Shown piece by piece: positions 61,600-64,000 of a DNA stretch of 64,000 nucleotides (the stretch's first letter is position 1; each line of letters begins with the position of its first letter). The notes beneath the pieces were generated by a model. That model was given only the letters and a program-made list of their open reading frames with translations, had not been told where the DNA came from and did no database searches. The DNA comes from Phoenix dactylifera (Eukaryota; Streptophyta; Magnoliopsida; Arecales; Arecaceae). Position numbers and translations under genes: made by a program. The stretch lies in the NCBI RefSeq assembly GCF_009389715.1, contig NC_052404.1, positions 4,728,913 through 4,792,912 on the forward strand, given 5' to 3'.

Positions 61600-61960
61600 C
61601 GCTTTGTTGGACCTTTAGCGACGCTTTTTAGCGTCGGCTAAAGTACCACCGACGCAATGCCCCTCGTCGTCAAAGCGTCGGACATACCAGAGTGGAAATA
61701 GTTTTTGCCGACGCAGGGAGAAAGCGTCGGCAAAAACCAGCATTTACCGATGCTTATTAGCGTCGGTGATAGCCCGTCGAAAAAGTTCCCTACGGGTTAG
61801 CTCCTGGTTTTTCCCGACGCTTTATAGCGTCGCTAATTTGCAACGCTTTAAAGCGTCGGCATATCCTCATTTGCCGACGCTAACATAATTATTTGAAGCG
61901 TCGGCATAAGCTTGCGGGTGCGGGCACTGTGTCCTTTGCCGACGCTTAAAAGCGTCGGGG
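61600..61960. repeat. CACTA subterminal hairpin array (GCCGACGC / GCGTCGGC)
   Basis: About seven short inverted repeats of the form (TTTG)CCGACGCT ... AGCGTCGG(CAAA), with loops from 2 to 20 bases. Examples are CGACGCTTTTTAGCGTCG at 61619, CCGACGCTTAAAAGCGTCGG at 61940, and a long one at 61873-61908. En/Spm TNPA-type proteins bind such subterminal repeats. GC content is far above the surroundings. Confidence 0.9.
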
Positions 61961-62023
61961 AATTGCTTTTTTTTGAAAAAAAATAAAAAACCAATTCATA
62001 TTATAAAACACAAATTACAAAAC

Positions 62024-62103
62024 ATACATTATAACAATATGAACCTGTATTACATTGATACATACATTATAACAATATGAACCTGTATTGCATTGATACA
62101 TTA
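62024..62103 (+). repeat. About 40-bp tandem duplication
   Basis: ACATTATAACAATATGAACC TGTATT(A/G)CATTGATACAT occurs twice in succession within the CACTA noncoding part. Confidence 0.9.
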
Positions 62104-62426
62104 ATACAAACCACTCAGATCATTCGAATTGTGAATATTGTAATATCTGATTAAAAATTTGCTTACAAAGTTTCAAATTACAATGTACTTCTGAAAAATA
62201 AAAAACATATACATATCAAACTCATTAAAGATATCTAGAATGCATCAGGGATGGAATTCAGCTCCATCATCATCTCTACAAGCGTTTGAAGTATCAGAAA
62301 TCTACAAAAAAAAAAAAAGAGAAACCTTAGAAGTTTGGAATAATGTGATACATTAACTCATATATCATAATTGATAATATGTAAAGTATTCAAATATATA
62401 TAGTTATTTACCTGAGAAGGCAGAAA

Positions 62427-63996
62427 TCATTGTAACATTGATGAAATATTCGTAAGCTGAGCTTGCAAATTTGCTTGGTTTTGCTTCAACTCTTCAATAG
62501 TTGCTTGAAGATGACGAACTTCTGCAGTGTTACTAGATTCTCTAGCATTTCTTGTATATGTGCCCACTGAAGATAACTGAGTGGGGGGTAACTCCAACGC
62601 CGTAACCCCTCACTCGCCCATTAATGCTCTGGGCCCATCAATTCAGCTAGCACTTGAGCTTCAATATGATTAGTCGCGTCGGATGATGATGACCCTCTGA
62701 CGCGCTCTGAAATAAGATTTGTTGCCGTATCCTACATCTCTCAAAAAAAATTCAAATTAATGTATGCCAATATTAGAACCAAAAAAAAAAATACGGCACA
62801 AGTCAAAGATGAATACATACAACTATATCTCTGGACTCCTCCCGAACAAAGCTGCCATCTCGGTGGGTGTGAGTCATCTTATAAAACTCCACCCTACCAG
62901 GCTCCCTCCCATTATCATCCATCTACAACAAAAAGTATATTTCAAGAGTATACATGCTATATGATAGAATAATTTAAGATAAATTTAAAGAGTTTTCAAA
63001 AAAACTTACGAATTCGGCTCTACGCCTCGCATAACTCATGGAGCCTAAAGTATGAGGGAACAGTCTGTGATGCTCGAGCAGCTCTACCAATATTGGAATA
63101 TGTCTTCCTCGAAAAACAATAAACAATGTAATTAATACAATGTATAAATTTCTAATCTATAATAATAGTAAATACAATATAAGGTATTGAAAAAATATAC
63201 ACAACCTGAGCTCTCTCGGAAACCAGTAGTGGACAAGCTCCCTCCACTGATGAGAAATTTACATCTGGAGGACAACAACGGGCCACCTCCTCTTCAGTCA
63301 TGCCCTCGTGCTTCCAATCCGCCTTTAGCTTCGCCTTATATTCTTTCCATTTGCGGTTGACGGACTTTAGCACCCATCATGGCTATTTGGCAGGAAGGAA
63401 CAAACTTTTTCTACATCAAAGTCAAAAATGTTATATCAATGTTTAAACCAAAAATAATTGAAGATAGTAAGCAGCTTCAATTCTTTACCTCAACAACTCT
63501 AAGAAGCTCACCTTATACCGAAGGAAACATTTCATTCCATTTTCGTATAGTTGAGCGGACACAATTGTCCCTTCCCGCGCAACCGATCCTAAAAACGTGG
63601 ATAAAATGCTTGCAGCATTCTTGATGGGCTGCCCCAGTTCGTTGGCAATGGACGACAATCTTCTCATCCTCAGGTAGGGTCCATACGTCCCGTGCTCGAG
63701 TGGGCCCTCGTGTTCTCCTCACTCTCCCCAGTCCATCTATAAAATAAGAAGTCCATTAAAGGCAAATGATTTAAAATCAGTTAGATTGTAAGAGAAATTA
63801 ATATAAAAACTGTAAATCAAAATACCCAGGACATCCACGTCATCCGTGTCTGGACAATCTGCAGGTGGCGCCAATGCGCAGACTGGGACCCGGACTGAGT
63901 ATGAGACTCATCGGGCTGCTGGGAACGATCAAAAGGTAGATCCCACGGATGTGTGCTGAAACTCAATATCTCTGAAAACGTTTTCCCTCGCGGCAT
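62427..63996 (-). pseudogene. CACTA-associated plant transposase (Ptta/En/Spm) gene, partial
   Basis: On -, in order: a start-like ATG at 63996 (MPRGKTFSEI, true start uncertain); GRVRRTRGPTRARDVWTLPE (63735-63676); DEKIVVHC, followed only after a one-base shift by NELGQPIKNAASILSTFLGS (about 63650-63590); VNRKWKEYKAKLKADWKHEG and VARCCPPDVNFSSVEGA (63365-63255). Last is a coiled coil, EVRHLQATIEELKQNQANLQ, with stop TGA at 62427-62429. RGPTR and NRKWKEYKAKLK are hallmarks of the second gene product of plant CACTA elements (Transposase_24-like). The frameshift near 63648 breaks it. Exon borders between these blocks were not resolved, and the gene may extend beyond 64000. Confidence 0.75.
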
Positions 63997-64000
63997 GTTG

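Larger units (their letters stand above)
61573..64000 (-). mobile_element. CACTA (En/Spm) transposon, 3' part, cut by the window edge
   Basis: Begins CACTACAGAAAAAA at 61573, matching the CACTACAAGAAAAAA tip of plant CACTA elements. Then come 380 bases of subterminal hairpins and an antisense element gene. The other end lies beyond 64000. The preceding bases TTA may be the 3-bp target duplication. It is inserted in the internal part of a small LTR element. Confidence 0.88.

Overview
The window is nuclear DNA of a flowering plant. Spliced genes with GT-AG introns, an AT-rich background and a dense layer of plant transposable elements show this. The mix (a large GT61 Golgi glycosyltransferase gene, KI-type MULE, CACTA, TRIM and Tourist elements, long TE-filled introns) fits a large-genome monocot, and a palm is my guess; that last step is inference, since no diagnostic locus is present.

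Host genes, left to right: (1) the 3' part of a KEEP ON GOING (KEG) type RING E3 ligase gene, + strand, 3358-5772, entering the window inside a long intron; (2) a MOT1-type molybdate transporter, + strand, 19441-20787, recognisable along its length but broken by two frameshifts and lacking a visible start; (3) a GT61 glycosyltransferase, - strand, 26268-29080, four exons, intact at 549 aa; (4) a chloroplast UPF0114 membrane protein, + strand, 31719-42004, five exons spread over 10 kb, intact at 272 aa; (5) a serine carboxypeptidase-like (SCPL) gene, + strand, 51476-56170, eight exons, intact at 490 aa. Gene fragments include a VIT-like iron transporter piece (about 24.8 kb), a copy of the last SCPL exon plus flank (43.3 kb) and an ARM-repeat family piece (61 kb).

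The mobile layer dominates. The most striking item is an 11.7-kb Mutator-like element at 6534-18257. It carries an uninterrupted three-exon mudrA transposase on + and a twelve-exon DUF1985/Ulp1-protease gene on -, converging on a repeat-filled centre. Its ends are bracketed by an 11/12-bp direct repeat and carry about 80 bp of imperfect inverted repeat. Inside are at least five unrelated tandem arrays (134 bp x3, about 600 bp x2, 66 bp x3, about 272 bp x4, about 63 bp x2) and two blocks of a short motif, GGMACAC, lying in opposite orientation so that both transcripts would carry it in the same sense. I know Ulp1-carrying MULEs as a class (KI/Kaonashi, CUMULE), but not this repeat architecture.

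Other elements: a 397-bp TRIM with two 105-bp LTRs and a Met-tRNA-like primer site inside a microsatellite (2557-2953); a second small LTR plus perfect primer site (61309-61458); a nest at 44.8-50.4 kb in which a putative solo LTR was split by a 5'-truncated LINE and by a 481-bp Tourist MITE; LINE remnants at 1.5 kb and 25.3-26.2 kb; a BED-finger hAT fragment in the UPF0114 intron; a decayed Ty3/gypsy gag (57.8-59.9 kb); and a CACTA element whose hairpin-rich end (61573) and antisense transposon gene run out of the window at 64000.

The genes are unrelated in function and there is no operon-like organisation. Splice sites were read by eye from GT/AG signals and phase, so exon borders are good proposals, not proven.
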